From Saprospiraceae bacterium (GTDB lineage: Bacteria > Bacteroidota > Bacteroidia > Chitinophagales > Saprospiraceae): DNA of 64,000 nucleotides. Shown piece by piece: positions 1 to 9,547 of this stretch (positions within the stretch are counted from its first letter, which is position 1; every line of letters starts with the position of its first letter). The stretch covers positions 558,001 to 622,000 of the forward strand of contig JADJTQ010000012.1 in the NCBI GenBank assembly GCA_016711125.1. The letters are read 5' to 3'. The position numbers and the translations under genes are program-made. The notes beneath the pieces were generated by a model. It searched no databases. It was not told the DNA's origin and saw nothing but the letters and a program-made list of their open reading frames with translations.

Positions 1-153
1 CTTCAAATTGACTGCAACTGTCTCTGAATCGCGATTGGTCAATAGGAAGATCTTCCCTCCTATGCGAAACACCAGGGTACTTTCACCAAATGGCATGTCT
101 TCGGTAACTCCAGCTTTTTTCAGGCAGTAAGTTCTCAGTTCCTCAATAGACAT
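1..153 (-). CDS. MmcQ/YjbR family protein, N-terminal fragment cut by window edge
   Basis: Fifty-one codons read from an ATG at 153 to the window edge, beginning MSIEELRTYCLKKAGVTEDM and continuing through a PFGE...VFRIGGKIFLL stretch. This is the usual opening of MmcQ/YjbR (CyaY-like fold, PF04237) proteins of about 115-120 residues, so roughly 40 percent is visible. The family has a double-wing DNA-binding-like fold but no firmly established role. The start lies 16 bases from the stop of pyrF on the same strand, so the two may be cotranscribed. The family call rests on the recognised N-terminal pattern; the rest lies outside the window. Confidence 0.65.
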   Translation of the reverse strand, partial: MSIEELRTYCLKKAGVTEDMPFGESTLVFRIGGKIFLLTNRDSETVAVNLK

Positions 154-168
154 ACTCTCGCGGCATCA

Positions 169-978
169 TCAGGTCATGAGTTGTTTCATCTGCTGCTGCA
201 AGTTGAAGGCGGCTTCTTCAACCGCCTCATCAAAATTAGCTTCCTCATTGCTAGCATAAATAATCGATCTGGATGCATTCACAAGTAAACCAACGTCCCG
301 ATTACTTCCATTTTTAAAGACCGCTTGTAGGTCGCCACCCTGACTCCCCACACCGGGCACCAATAAAAAATGATTCGGCACTATTTGCCTGATCAATTTG
401 AATGATTCCGGTTGTGTTGCTCCTACTACGTACATCATCCGATCATGATTTGTCCATGTCGAACTCGTTTCCAATACTAACTGATAAAAATATTGTCCTC
501 TTTCGGTTTTCATAAACTGAAAATCCTGACTTCCGATATTTGATGTGAGTCCTAACAAAATTACCCATTTCTTGTCAAATTCAAGAAATGGGAGTACTGA
601 GTCCCTGCCCATATATGGTGCAATAGTAACCGCGTGAAAAGGATATGTCTCAAAGAAAGTCCTGGCATATAGACTGGAAGTGTTACCAATATCTCCTCTT
701 TTTGCATCCGCGATACTAAAATGGGTGTCAGGGATGATCTCTAGAGTTCGTTCAAGGGAAACCCATCCTCGAGTTCCTAATGCTTCATAAAAGGCAATAT
801 TAGGCTTATATGCTACACAGTAGTCTTTGGTAAGGGCTATGATTCTTTGATTAAACTCAAAGATCGGATCCTCATAATCAAGAAAAAATTTTGGAATCTT
901 TTTTAAATCGCTGTCTAGACCGACACAAAGAAAACTCTGTTTAAGAGCAATCTGGTCAATGATATTTGCTCTTTCCAT
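169..978 (-). CDS. pyrF: Orotidine 5'-phosphate decarboxylase, type 2 (PyrF)
   Basis: A 269-residue cytosolic TIM-barrel enzyme that decarboxylates OMP to UMP, the last step of de novo pyrimidine synthesis. The active-site motif ADAKRGDIGNTS at about residues 90-101 supplies the catalytic Lys/Asp network, and LCVGLDSDLKKIP near residue 17 is the type 2 substrate-binding strand. A glycine-rich phosphate-binding loop (VPGVGSQGGD) lies near residue 208. The length fits the type 2 group (about 270 residues) rather than the shorter E. coli type. It lies 6 bases downstream of the NifU-like gene on the same strand, so the two are probably in one transcript. Confidence 0.95.
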   Translation of the reverse strand: MERANIIDQIALKQSFLCVGLDSDLKKIPKFFLDYEDPIFEFNQRIIALTKDYCVAYKPNIAFYEALGTRGWVSLERTLEIIPDTHFSIADAKRGDIGNTSSLYARTFFETYPFHAVTIAPYMGRDSVLPFLEFDKKWVILLGLTSNIGSQDFQFMKTERGQYFYQLVLETSSTWTNHDRMMYVVGATQPESFKLIRQIVPNHFLLVPGVGSQGGDLQAVFKNGSNRDVGLLVNASRSIIYASNEEANFDEAVEEAAFNLQQQMKQLMT

Positions 979-984
979 GAATAG

Positions 985-1245
985 CTACTCTTCATCAATG
1001 GACCTCACGCCATGAATTGATGCAACTTTTCCCCTTATGACATCCTCAATGCCCGCCTTTAGAGTCATACGGGTCATATTGCAATTGCTGCAAGCACCCA
1101 GCCACTTAATGAGAACGATACCTTCATCCGTTACATCGACAAGTTCAACATTACCTCCATCAACGGCAAGGTGGGGTCTTACCTGGTCCAGTGCTGATTC
1201 CACATCAGACATCAATTGCTCCTTTTTAGTCGTAATCACTGCCAT
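985..1245 (-). CDS. NifU C-terminal-domain iron-sulfur carrier protein
   Basis: An 86-residue stand-alone NifU C-terminal domain (PF01106). The motif LGACSNCNMTRMTLKAGIED carries the CxxC pair that binds a transient [4Fe-4S] cluster between two subunits, and HLAVDGGNVELV is the conserved strand ahead of it. In this family the protein takes a nascent cluster and passes it to apo-enzymes. It sits 28 bases downstream of the Mrp ATPase, another cluster carrier, so the pair plausibly forms a small Fe-S delivery operon with pyrF trailing. It lacks the A-type domain of full-length NfuA, which is common in Bacteroidota. The start is the ATG at 1245. Confidence 0.9.
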   Translation of the reverse strand: MAVITTKKEQLMSDVESALDQVRPHLAVDGGNVELVDVTDEGIVLIKWLGACSNCNMTRMTLKAGIEDVIRGKVASIHGVRSIDEE

Positions 1246-1273
1246 AATAAGTCTACCTTATAAAAACGCAAAT

Positions 1274-2371
1274 CTAATTCTTTATATCAACTGTGCGGGT
1301 TGGCTCCTGCATCTTATTTCTCATGTCTACGGCCGCCACGGTATTCTTTGCGATATCCATCCAAATCTCCTGCATCGATTTGTTGTCGGAAGCTATGATC
1401 GGACTGCCTGAATCACCTGACTCACGAATGGCTTCCACAATCGGCACCTGCCCCAGCAGTTTGGCATCGGCTTCGGTAGCCAAATATTGGCCACCTCCTT
1501 TACCAAATAAATAGTATTTCTGATCAGGAAGTTCCGGAGGGCTAAACCAAGACATGTTTTCGACCACTCCTAGAATGGGTACGTTCACCGAAGGCAGTCG
1601 AAACATGTTCATCGCTTTGATGGCATCGATCCAGGCCACTTTTTGCGGGGTAGTCACCATTACAACTCCAGTGAGTGGCACGGTCTGAACCAATGTCAAT
1701 TGAATATCTCCGGTACCTGGAGGCAGATCGACCACCAAATAGTCCAACTCAGGCCAGGTACATTCCTCAATAAATTGCTTCATAATACCTGCTAATCGGG
1801 GACCCCTTAAGACCACTGCTTGATCTGGTTCAACAATAAAACCAATCGATATGATGCTGAGACCAGCCGCTTCCAATGGCACAATCTTTGGTTTTCCATG
1901 CACATCAACTAATTTCGGTTTCTGACCTTCCAATCCAAACATCGTTGGAATAGATGGACCATAAAAATCAGCATCAATCAAACCTGTGCGGTAACCCAGA
2001 CGTTGAAGCCCAACCGCCAAATTGCTGGAAACCGTAGATTTTCCGACTCCTCCTTTTCCTGATGCTACTGCGATTATATTGGTTACTTGCTGTAAGATCC
2101 CCGGTGCTTTTTCACCGGCTCTCAATTGAGTTTCAAGATGTACATGTACATCTAATCCCGGAAATTTTCCATTGATGGCTGACATACAGGCAAAGTTGAT
2201 GGAAGACTTTTGGTCCTGGTTCAGATTTTGGGTAAAGACCAACCTAATTTGTACCCGCTCTTCACTGATATCAATTTCACGGATTCGATGTGCTTCAACT
2301 ATTGATTGAGCAATTAAAGGGTCCGGCACCAAGCGTAAAATATCAAGTAATTGACTTTTATCTACCTTCAC
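1274..2371 (-). CDS. Mrp/NBP35 family P-loop ATPase (Fe-S carrier)
   Basis: A 365-residue protein in two parts: an N-terminal MIP18/DUF59 domain (about residues 1-85) and an Mrp/ApbC ATPase. The deviant Walker A SGKGGVGKSTVSSNLAVGL lies near residue 104, and DADFYGPSIPTMFG and VVDLPPGTGDIQL are the switch and Walker B regions. Homologues load or transfer Fe-S clusters in the cytosol. The position where most Mrp/NBP35 proteins have CxxC (after VVENMSWF) reads SPPELPDQKYYLFG here, with no cysteine pair, a variant I associate with Bacteroidota Mrp. The next gene downstream is a NifU-C carrier, which supports the Fe-S role. Confidence 0.9.
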   Translation of the reverse strand: MKVDKSQLLDILRLVPDPLIAQSIVEAHRIREIDISEERVQIRLVFTQNLNQDQKSSINFACMSAINGKFPGLDVHVHLETQLRAGEKAPGILQQVTNIIAVASGKGGVGKSTVSSNLAVGLQRLGYRTGLIDADFYGPSIPTMFGLEGQKPKLVDVHGKPKIVPLEAAGLSIISIGFIVEPDQAVVLRGPRLAGIMKQFIEECTWPELDYLVVDLPPGTGDIQLTLVQTVPLTGVVMVTTPQKVAWIDAIKAMNMFRLPSVNVPILGVVENMSWFSPPELPDQKYYLFGKGGGQYLATEADAKLLGQVPIVEAIRESGDSGSPIIASDNKSMQEIWMDIAKNTVAAVDMRNKMQEPTRTVDIKN

Positions 2372-2488
2372 TTGTTAAAAGTTTAAAATTTGCTGCACAA
2401 GATAAACAAATAGCCCCTTTACTTCGTTGCCATTAGGATGCATTTATCGGGCTAACATATTATAAGAAAGTTTCATACATTTGATCTC

Positions 2489-4483
2489 ATGCATATCCAT
2501 CACCATATCGACCAGTTGCCGGTATTCAAGAATGGCATAGTAACTTTTGGTTCATTTGATGGTGTCCACTTAGGTCATGTCGGCATTGTCGAGAAGATGA
2601 AGGAGTTGGCAGCTGAGATTGATGGGGAGACGATTGTAGTGACATTTTTTCCCCACCCACGTCAGGTAATCTATCCACAAGATAAAAGTCTTAAACTCCT
2701 TTCAACCAGATCGGAAAAAATTAGGCGTTTTGAAGAAACTGGCATTGATCATTTGGTATTTTGCCCCTTCACTATTGAGTTTTCACAGTGGCATCCTGAT
2801 GAGTATATTGAAAAGTTCATTATCCAAAAATTTCATCCCAGTAAAATCGTAATCGGATATGATCACCGGTTCGGCTTAAATCGTCAGGGCAATATCGACT
2901 ACCTGAGATCGTATGCGCAACAGGGGCATTTTGAAGTTTTCGAATTGCCGCAGCAAATGACCAAAGAAATTCAGGTCAGCAGTACACGTATCAGAAACTA
3001 CCTTCAGGCTGCCGATATTGGCTTGGCCAATGAACTATTAGGGCACCCATACCTGATCAGCGGAATCGTGGTAAGAGGGCATCAAATTGGCGAATCTTTG
3101 GGCTACCCCACTGCAAATATTGCCATTGATGGCAACCTTAAATTAATTCCACCCGATGGCATTTATGCGGTCAGGGTTATTCACAATAACCGTCGGTATA
3201 GTGGAATGATGTATATCGGTACTCGGCCAACAGTCTCGACGGAGGGAAAAAAATCAATTGAAGTCAATATTTTTAATTTTAATGATGATATTTATAACGA
3301 TCACCTAGTCCTAGAAATAATAAAATTTTTAAGACCCGATCAGAGGTTTCAAAATCTTGAGGCATTAAAGGTTCAGCTTGGACAAGATAAAGTGGAGGCA
3401 TTGGAATATCTGAATTTCGACAAAACATCCAAAAACGAAGCCACCATCCTCATTTTAAATTATAACGGCCGTAAGCATCTGGAAAACTTCATGCCTGGTG
3501 TCTGGAGATTTAGCAAAGACTTTGAAATCACGGTGGCAGACAATGGATCTACAGACGACTCACTTGCTTTTTTGGAAAAAAACTACCCACAAGTCAAAAT
3601 CATTAAACTTGCCAAGAATTATGGTTTTGCAGGAGGATATAATAGAGCGATAAAGAAAGTGAATTCGGAATATATTATCCTGCTGAATTCTGATGTGGAA
3701 GTCACCAATCAATGGGCTAATAAATTAATTGATTATATAAGAATGCATCCGGAAATTGGTGCGGTACAGCCTAAAGTTAAGTCCTATGACCGAAAAAGTA
3801 CTTTTGAGTATGCAGGGGCAGCCGGAGGCTTGGTTGATAAGCTCGGATATCCCTTTTGTCAGGGAAGAATTTTATCTGAAGTTGAGGAGGATCTTGGACA
3901 ATACGACCAGATAAAAGAGATATTCTGGACTACCGGAGCGGCAATGATTATTCGAAAAAATCTTTTTGAAAAAGTTGGCGGTTTTGATGCAGATTTTTTT
4001 GCTCATATGGAAGAGATTGACCTCTGCTGGAGATTGAAGCAATTTGGATACAAAATGTTTGTTTTTCCAACCGCTGTTGTTTACCACAAGGGAGGAGGTA
4101 CTCTTTCTTATGAAAGTCCCCGGAAAACATATCTTAACTTTCGTAATGCTATGAGTCTTATTTTAAAAAATGAAAGAGGTTCAACCCTATTATGGCTCTT
4201 CACCCTTCGAGTCACTTTAGATATAATTGCCGGACTTCGGTTTTTGTTGGTGGGTGAAGTTGAAAATGCTTTTGCGGTTGCCAAAGCTCTGTCTTACAGT
4301 ATTCTGCATTTTCCAAGTACCTGGGCCAAAAGGCAAAAAGTACTCCGTCAAAAGGGCAGGATGAAAATGGGGCCAGATAATACAGATGCCGGACGCTACC
4401 GAGGCAGTATTGTTTGGGAGTTTTTTATTAGAGGTCGAAGGAAGTATCAGGAGCTGCGTTATATTTCTAATAAATTCTTATGA
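2489..4483 (+). CDS. ribF: RibF riboflavin kinase/FAD synthetase fused to family 2 glycosyltransferase
   Basis: One uninterrupted 664-codon frame encodes two enzymes. Residues 1 to about 310 are a complete bifunctional RibF: VTFGSFDGVHLGHVGIVEKM (FAD synthetase nucleotide-binding motif), QVSSTRIRNYL, then the flavokinase motif ESLGYPTANI and PPDGIYAVRV. It makes FMN and FAD from riboflavin. From about residue 322 a GT-A glycosyltransferase follows: TILILNYNGRKHLENF, ADNGSTDDS, LLNSDVEV (DxD-like) and HMEEIDLCWRLKQFGYK, then a C-terminal hydrophobic region. GT2 proteins of this type act at the membrane in polysaccharide or glycolipid synthesis. No start codon lies near the junction in any frame, so the fusion appears real, although indels elsewhere in this assembly leave some doubt. 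The next gene overlaps it by 4 bases. Confidence 0.85.
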   Translation: MHIHHHIDQLPVFKNGIVTFGSFDGVHLGHVGIVEKMKELAAEIDGETIVVTFFPHPRQVIYPQDKSLKLLSTRSEKIRRFEETGIDHLVFCPFTIEFSQWHPDEYIEKFIIQKFHPSKIVIGYDHRFGLNRQGNIDYLRSYAQQGHFEVFELPQQMTKEIQVSSTRIRNYLQAADIGLANELLGHPYLISGIVVRGHQIGESLGYPTANIAIDGNLKLIPPDGIYAVRVIHNNRRYSGMMYIGTRPTVSTEGKKSIEVNIFNFNDDIYNDHLVLEIIKFLRPDQRFQNLEALKVQLGQDKVEALEYLNFDKTSKNEATILILNYNGRKHLENFMPGVWRFSKDFEITVADNGSTDDSLAFLEKNYPQVKIIKLAKNYGFAGGYNRAIKKVNSEYIILLNSDVEVTNQWANKLIDYIRMHPEIGAVQPKVKSYDRKSTFEYAGAAGGLVDKLGYPFCQGRILSEVEEDLGQYDQIKEIFWTTGAAMIIRKNLFEKVGGFDADFFAHMEEIDLCWRLKQFGYKMFVFPTAVVYHKGGGTLSYESPRKTYLNFRNAMSLILKNERGSTLLWLFTLRVTLDIIAGLRFLLVGEVENAFAVAKALSYSILHFPSTWAKRQKVLRQKGRMKMGPDNTDAGRYRGSIVWEFFIRGRRKYQELRYISNKFL

Positions 4484-5208
4484 AAAATCAATCCAAGATC
4501 ATTTATCATGACCAGGAAATAATTATCGTAAATAAGACAGCGGGCATCGCGACGGTAGCTGATCGGTTTGATGCTCATTTACCGTATCTTCTAAAATGGC
4601 TTAACCAGCAATTTGGTCCAACTTTCACGGTGCATCGACTCGACACTAATACATCAGGGCTGATCTGTTTCGCGAGAAATCCCGAGGAACAAAAGAGACT
4701 CTCTCTGGCTTTTGAAAACCGGATCGTCACAAAGAGATATAAGGCTATAACCCTTGGCACTCCGCAACCTGAGGTGGGTATTATTGATGCACCAATATTC
4801 AAATCAGAAACTAGCAATCAGGTCACTATTTCGCCTAAGGGAAAAAATGCAATAACCCACTATAACGTAGAGGCCACATTTGGTAGTTTTTCACTGGTCG
4901 ATCTTTGGATTGAGACAGGTAGAACTCATCAGATCAGAGTGCATCTTATGCACATTGGAAATCCTTTGTTAGTTGACCCACTTTATGGCACCCAGGATAC
5001 TTTTTTCCTATCGAGTATTAAGTCAAATTTCAGAGGCGATCGAACTGAAGAAAGACCCCTATTAAGCCGCACTCCCCTTCATGCATATGAGTTAACCATT
5101 CCAATGAATGACGGTAGTGTTAAAACCTTTAAGGCCGAACTACCAAAAGACATGCATGCAGTGCTCCATCAGCTGAATAAGGTACATAGCAGACGCCGGC
5201 AAAGATAG
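4480..5208 (+). CDS. RluA-family RNA pseudouridine synthase
   Basis: A 242-residue pseudouridine synthase of the RluA/RsuA superfamily (PF00849). The catalytic motif HRLDTNTSGL puts the nucleophilic Asp at residue 55; GRTHQIRVHLMHIGNPLLVD near residue 148 is the conserved structural segment, and the C-terminal HAYELTI matches the family end. No S4 domain precedes it, as in the short RluA group. It isomerises uridine in rRNA or tRNA, and the target cannot be read from sequence. ATGA overlap with the RibF-GT gene implies translational coupling. Confidence 0.9.
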   Translation: MKNQSKIIYHDQEIIIVNKTAGIATVADRFDAHLPYLLKWLNQQFGPTFTVHRLDTNTSGLICFARNPEEQKRLSLAFENRIVTKRYKAITLGTPQPEVGIIDAPIFKSETSNQVTISPKGKNAITHYNVEATFGSFSLVDLWIETGRTHQIRVHLMHIGNPLLVDPLYGTQDTFFLSSIKSNFRGDRTEERPLLSRTPLHAYELTIPMNDGSVKTFKAELPKDMHAVLHQLNKVHSRRRQR

Positions 5209-5302
5209 ATCCCAGGAAAATGTCAATCAAGGCAGATATAATCGATTGCGCAAAACTTTAGCGCACGCAAATTTGCTATTTGATATTGTTGAAGAATCAA
5301 AA

Positions 5303-5521
5303 TCACTGCTGTATAGAAAGATATTCAGAGATCTCCGTAACTGCTATGTATGAAAGCAATACATTGAAATTGGCGATACACCAGGCTTCCAGTTTCTTGA
5401 TCTCTTCTTTCGTGAGTCTGGCGAGCGATTTTCGGAGTTCTTTGCGGAATATCCGTTGATCAAAACTTACCTTCTCCAAAATGATTTTACTGTATGACAA
5501 CCATGACATGCGCTTTTGCAT
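5303..5521 (-). CDS. Small conserved hypothetical protein
   Basis: Seventy-two codons beginning MQKRMSWLSYSKIILEKVSF, mostly helical and charged (FRKELRKSLARLTKEEIKKLE) and ending in a hydrophobic segment. It resembles a short Bacteroidota family whose members open with TWLSYSK..LEKVSFD and have no known function. It lies 73 bases downstream of the YgiQ gene on the same strand, so it may be read through from it. No catalytic motif, signal peptide or cysteine cluster is visible. The true start may be the internal Met of MSWLSYSK. Evidence that it is a gene is its position and residue pattern only. Confidence 0.55.
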   Translation of the reverse strand: MQKRMSWLSYSKIILEKVSFDQRIFRKELRKSLARLTKEEIKKLEAWCIANFNVLLSYIAVTEISEYLSIQQ

Positions 5522-5594
5522 CGGCGTTGGATTTTTATTGATTCTCAGACCTTAAACGAACTATCCACCACGGAGATTATGAAGTTACAAAAAG

Positions 5595-7506
5595 TTATTT
5601 GAATTTTAACTTTTTACCCGATTTTTCTCGCTGCTTTGTGTGCTCTTTAATCAACTCCTTTTTACTGTGTCGTTTGCGGTCCCCCAACAGCTTCTCGATC
5701 AAGTCGGGTCTATTTAATTTCTCCAGTTTTGATCGAATGCTACTCCAGTTTTCTGCCTTATACCAAAAGAAAAAGAGGTGCTGGTTTTTCTTGTCTTTCT
5801 TGGACTTGGCAGTATAAACTGGCTTCAGGGTATAGGGGTGAATACCGGAATAGTAGATCACCGTAGCCACTGTCATTGGGGTTGGAGTAAAATCCTGTAC
5901 TTGCTCAAGATGGAATCCCATTTCTTTGGTCTCAGCCGCCAGATTTGCCATGTCCTTTTCCTCACACCCCGGATGGCTGGAGATAAAATAGGGGATCAGT
6001 GGCTGATTTAATCCATGTTTTGCATTAATAGAATCGTATTTGGCCTTGAACGCATGAAAATGCTTGAACGATGGTTTTGCGCATCATTCTTAATGTGTCA
6101 TCTGATGTATGCTCCGGTGCTACTTTAAGGCGCCCATTGATGTGGTTGCATACAACCTGCTCCATGTACTCATCTAAACTATCGTCAGCATTTTTATTGT
6201 ATGAATCTACCAAAAGGTCATATCGGATACCACTACCGACAAATGCCTTTTTTACCTTGGGGTGAGCATCAACTTTGCGATAGAGGTCTGTCATCTGCTT
6301 ATGGCTGGTATCCAGATTACTGCAGATAACCGGATGTATGCATGATGGGCTTACACAACGGTCACAAATGGATTGCACCTTTCCTTTCATCTTGTACATA
6401 TTGGCTGACGGGCCTCCCAGATCACTAATGTAACCCTTGAAGTCAGGCATCTGGGTGACTTGCTCCACTTCTTTTAGTATCGACTCTTCAGACCGGCTGG
6501 AAATGAACTTGCCCTGATGAGCTGATATGGTACAAAAACTACAACCTCCAAAACAACCACGATGCATATTAACACTAAATCGAATCATTTCATAAGCTGG
6601 GATAGAGCCCCTCTTGTCATACTTAGGATGGGGTTGTCTGGTATACGGCAAATCGAATGACTGATCAATCTGAGCTTCTGACATAGGAGGGTAAGGTGGA
6701 TTGATTATCAAGATATCTTCACCAATGCCTTGAGTCAGTCGATTAGCCCTTATCTTATTCGACTCCTGTTCGACATGTTTAAAATTGGCTGCATACGCTC
6801 TCTTATCTTTAAGACACTGCTCGTAACTCGATAGCTGAACAGTTTCCCATTGTTTATTTATTGGCAGTTCCTTAGTCTTAGGTTGAAGGAAAGCGGTCTG
6901 AGGAATGGTTCTTAAAGATGTGAAAGGAACCCCTTTTTTTAACAAGCGTAAGATCTCACGAAGAGGCATTTCACCCATGCCATAAACTAGAAGATCAGCT
7001 CCACTTGATTTTAAAATACTGGGCATGAGTTGATCGCTCCAATAGTCATAGTGCGTGACTCTTCGCAATGATGCTTCAATGCCCCCGATGATTATGGGTA
7101 CATCCGGGTAGATATCCTTTAAGATCTTGCAGTAGACACTCGTTGCGTAGTCCGGTCTGAAGCCAGCGACACCCCCGGGGGTATAAGCATCTGTAGATCG
7201 TTTTCTGAGTGCCGCCGTATAGTGATTGACCATCGGATCCATGCAACCACCACTTACTCCAAAAAACAACTTCGGTCGTCCCATCTTCTTAAAATCACGC
7301 CAGTCGTCCTGCCAGTTGGGTTGAGGCACGATTCCGATCCGAAATCCTTCACTTTCAATAATGCGACCAATCACTGCATTTCCAAAAGCTGGGTGATCGA
7401 CATAGGCATCACCTGATATTAGCACCACGTCCAATTCGTCCCAACCACGTTGTTCAATCTCCTTTTTAGTAATAGGCAACCAATCCGTTATAGGTCTTTT
7501 TTGCAT
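5595..7506 (-). CDS. YgiQ family radical SAM protein, broken by a frameshift
   Basis: The two halves of one YgiQ protein (about 637 residues) lie in adjacent frames. The N-terminal part has RPITDWLPITKKEIEQRGWD, a B12-binding-like region and the radical SAM motif RGCFGGCSFCTIS (CxxxCxxC). The C-terminal part has MANLAAETKEMGFHLEQVQ and a basic tail. The frame changes at a T4 run (6075-6078 on the plus strand): dropping one base restores MMRKPSFKHFHAFKAKYD and joins the halves exactly. That is more like a homopolymer error than decay. The start chosen is the Met of MQKRPITDW at 7506, because a -7 element overlaps the upstream Met at 7524. The substrate of YgiQ proteins is not established. Confidence 0.88.
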
Positions 7507-7521
7507 AGCTCTAAGGTACGG

Positions 7522-7529
7522 CAAATCTA
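7522..7529 (-). promoter_or_regulatory. Putative Bacteroidota -7 element for the YgiQ gene
   Basis: On the minus strand the sequence TAGATTTG matches the Bacteroidota -7 consensus TAnnTTTG. Transcription would start near 7515, leaving a leader of about 9 bases before ATG 7506 and excluding the upstream in-frame Met at 7524. No convincing -33 TTTG lies at the usual distance. Confidence 0.4.
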
Positions 7530-7656
7530 ATCATGGTGCAGAAACAGGGAGGAAACAAAATTTTCACCCGGTAGATACTTAACATGAAGCAAGGCTCAAT
7601 ACGACAGTCTAGTGGTTGAAGAAACACAAAACCTTATTAGTTGACCAGGTACTTTC

Positions 7657-9420
7657 TTACTTGATTTTACGCATTCTCAAACTCTCAGGCGTAACTTCAA
7701 GATACTCATCATCTTTGATGTATTCCATGGCTTCTTCCAGAGAAAACACAATTTTTGGTGCTATTTTAATCGCTTCATCAGCACCTGAGGCTCTCATATT
7801 TGTCAACTTCTTGCCTTTGATCACGTTCACATCGAGATCATTGTCACGATTATTCTCGCCAACCACCTGACCTTTATACACCTTGTCTCCGGGTGCCACA
7901 AAGAATTTTCCACGATCTTGCAGTCTATCGAGGGCAAATGCCAAGGCCTGGCCCATCTCCATAGAAACCAGAGATCCGTTGAAACGACCTGATATCTCAC
8001 CTTTAAAGGGCGCATAGTGTTTAAAACGGTGATTCATCACAGCCTGACCGGTTGTTGCAGTCAGTACTCGGCTTCTCAGACCAATCAGTCCCCTTGATGG
8101 AATCTCAAACTCCAGATGTTGCACATCACCTTTAGGTTCCATTTTTTCCAACATACCTTTCTGTTGAGTCACAAGTTCGATCGCTTTTCCCGCAAAGTTC
8201 TCCGACACATCAACAACTAATTGTTCGATGGGTTCATGTTTGATCCCATCTATTACTTTCATGATCACTTGTGGTTTGCCTACCTGCAATTCATATCCCT
8301 CTCTTCGCATTGTCTCAATAAGGATCGAAAGATGCAAGATGCCCCGCCCATATACATTGAATTTATCTTCGGTATCAGTTTCCTCGACTCTGAGTGCCAA
8401 GTTCTTTTCAGTCTCCTTAAACAACCGGTCTCTTAAATGGCGCGAGGTCACAAATTTTCCTTCCTGGCCGTAAAAAGGAGAGTTGTTAATAGTGAAGAGC
8501 ATGCTCATGGTAGGCTCATCCACCTCAATTCGAGGCAAGACTTCCGGATTTTCGACAGATGCAATCGTATCCCCTATTTCAAAATCTTCGACACCCACGA
8601 TGGCGCATATATCTCCGCTTCTAGCACTTTTTACACGAGTACGCCCGAGTCCCTCAAAGACGTACAATTCTTTGATACGCACCTTTTTCTTTACCCCTCC
8701 TTTCTTGCAAAGCAAATAATCACCACCTTCATTCAAATCACCTCGAAACACCCTGCCTATCGATATTCTACCGACGAAACTCGAGTAGTCCATTGACGTA
8801 ATCTGCATTTGGGCATCCCCTTCCACATAGGGTGCCTGTGGAATCTCACTGATCACACAATTAAGTAAAGGTGTAATGTCTTCAGTACGCTGGCGCCAAT
8901 CATAACTCATCCACCCCTGCTTTGAAGAACCAAAAATAGTCTCAAAAGCCAATTGAAAATCAGCTGCTGCAAGGTTAAACATCAGGTCAAATACCTCTCC
9001 CTGTACATCTTCGGGCTTGCAATTTTTCTTATCAACTTTATTGATCACAACGATGGGCTTTAGTCCGAGTTCGATTGCCTTACTCAAAACAAACCTGGTT
9101 TGTGGCATGGGCCCTTCAAAGGCATCGACCAGGAGCAACACTCCATCTGCCATCTTGAGTACACGCTCTACCTCACCTCCAAAATCGGCGTGTCCAGGTG
9201 TATCAATTATATTAATCTTAACCCCATTGTAGCTCACCGAGACGTTTTTCGAAAGTATCGTGATACCCCGTTCTCGCTCCAACTCATTACTGTCTAAGAT
9301 CAGGTCGCCACTATCTTTACGACTATCAATAGTTCGGCAAACTTCTATGATCCTGTCAACCAAGGTGGTTTTACCATGATCGACGTGGGCGATAATGGCA
9401 ATATTTCGAATATCCTGCAT
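7657..9420 (-). CDS. typA: Ribosome-associated GTPase TypA/BipA
   Basis: A translational GTPase of 587 residues from the Met of MQDIRNIAIIAHVDHGKTTL. The G1 loop AHVDHGKTT, G2 RGITI, G3 DTPGHADFGGEVERV and G4 NKVDK are all present, followed by EF-G-like domains and the BipA-specific C-terminal domain (SRGLIGLRSRVLTATTGQAV, GMLEKMEPKGDVQHLEFE). BipA binds the ribosome in place of EF-G and helps 50S assembly at low temperature or under stress. An in-frame upstream codon (9447) would add nine residues, but the -7 element at 9445-9452 overlaps it, so the shorter start is preferred. The gene is intact. Confidence 0.95.
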   Translation of the reverse strand: MQDIRNIAIIAHVDHGKTTLVDRIIEVCRTIDSRKDSGDLILDSNELERERGITILSKNVSVSYNGVKINIIDTPGHADFGGEVERVLKMADGVLLLVDAFEGPMPQTRFVLSKAIELGLKPIVVINKVDKKNCKPEDVQGEVFDLMFNLAAADFQLAFETIFGSSKQGWMSYDWRQRTEDITPLLNCVISEIPQAPYVEGDAQMQITSMDYSSFVGRISIGRVFRGDLNEGGDYLLCKKGGVKKKVRIKELYVFEGLGRTRVKSARSGDICAIVGVEDFEIGDTIASVENPEVLPRIEVDEPTMSMLFTINNSPFYGQEGKFVTSRHLRDRLFKETEKNLALRVEETDTEDKFNVYGRGILHLSILIETMRREGYELQVGKPQVIMKVIDGIKHEPIEQLVVDVSENFAGKAIELVTQQKGMLEKMEPKGDVQHLEFEIPSRGLIGLRSRVLTATTGQAVMNHRFKHYAPFKGEISGRFNGSLVSMEMGQALAFALDRLQDRGKFFVAPGDKVYKGQVVGENNRDNDLDVNVIKGKKLTNMRASGADEAIKIAPKIVFSLEEAMEYIKDDEYLEVTPESLRMRKIK

Positions 9421-9444
9421 ATACCTAATCTGATAAAAAGTCGG

Positions 9445-9475
9445 CAAAGGTAGTTAAAGCCAGCTTGCTGCACAA
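9445..9475 (-). promoter_or_regulatory. Putative Bacteroidota-type promoter of typA
   Basis: On the minus strand TACCTTTG (plus coordinates 9452 to 9445) fits the -7 consensus TAnnTTTG, and a TTG (9475-9473) lies 20 bases upstream, close to the usual -33 position. The predicted transcript begins about 18 bases before ATG 9420, which agrees with the chosen typA start. Confidence 0.5.
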
Positions 9476-9547
9476 GATCTGTTCGAAATATCAATTCACT
9501 TAAATGTCTGCTCAAGAAAATTGCAATGCAAGGTCCCGGTCCTTCCT

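Noticed and set aside
1037..1411. Plus-strand 124-codon frame over the NifU-like gene
   Set aside because: Antisense to a well-supported gene with conserved motifs; no family resemblance.
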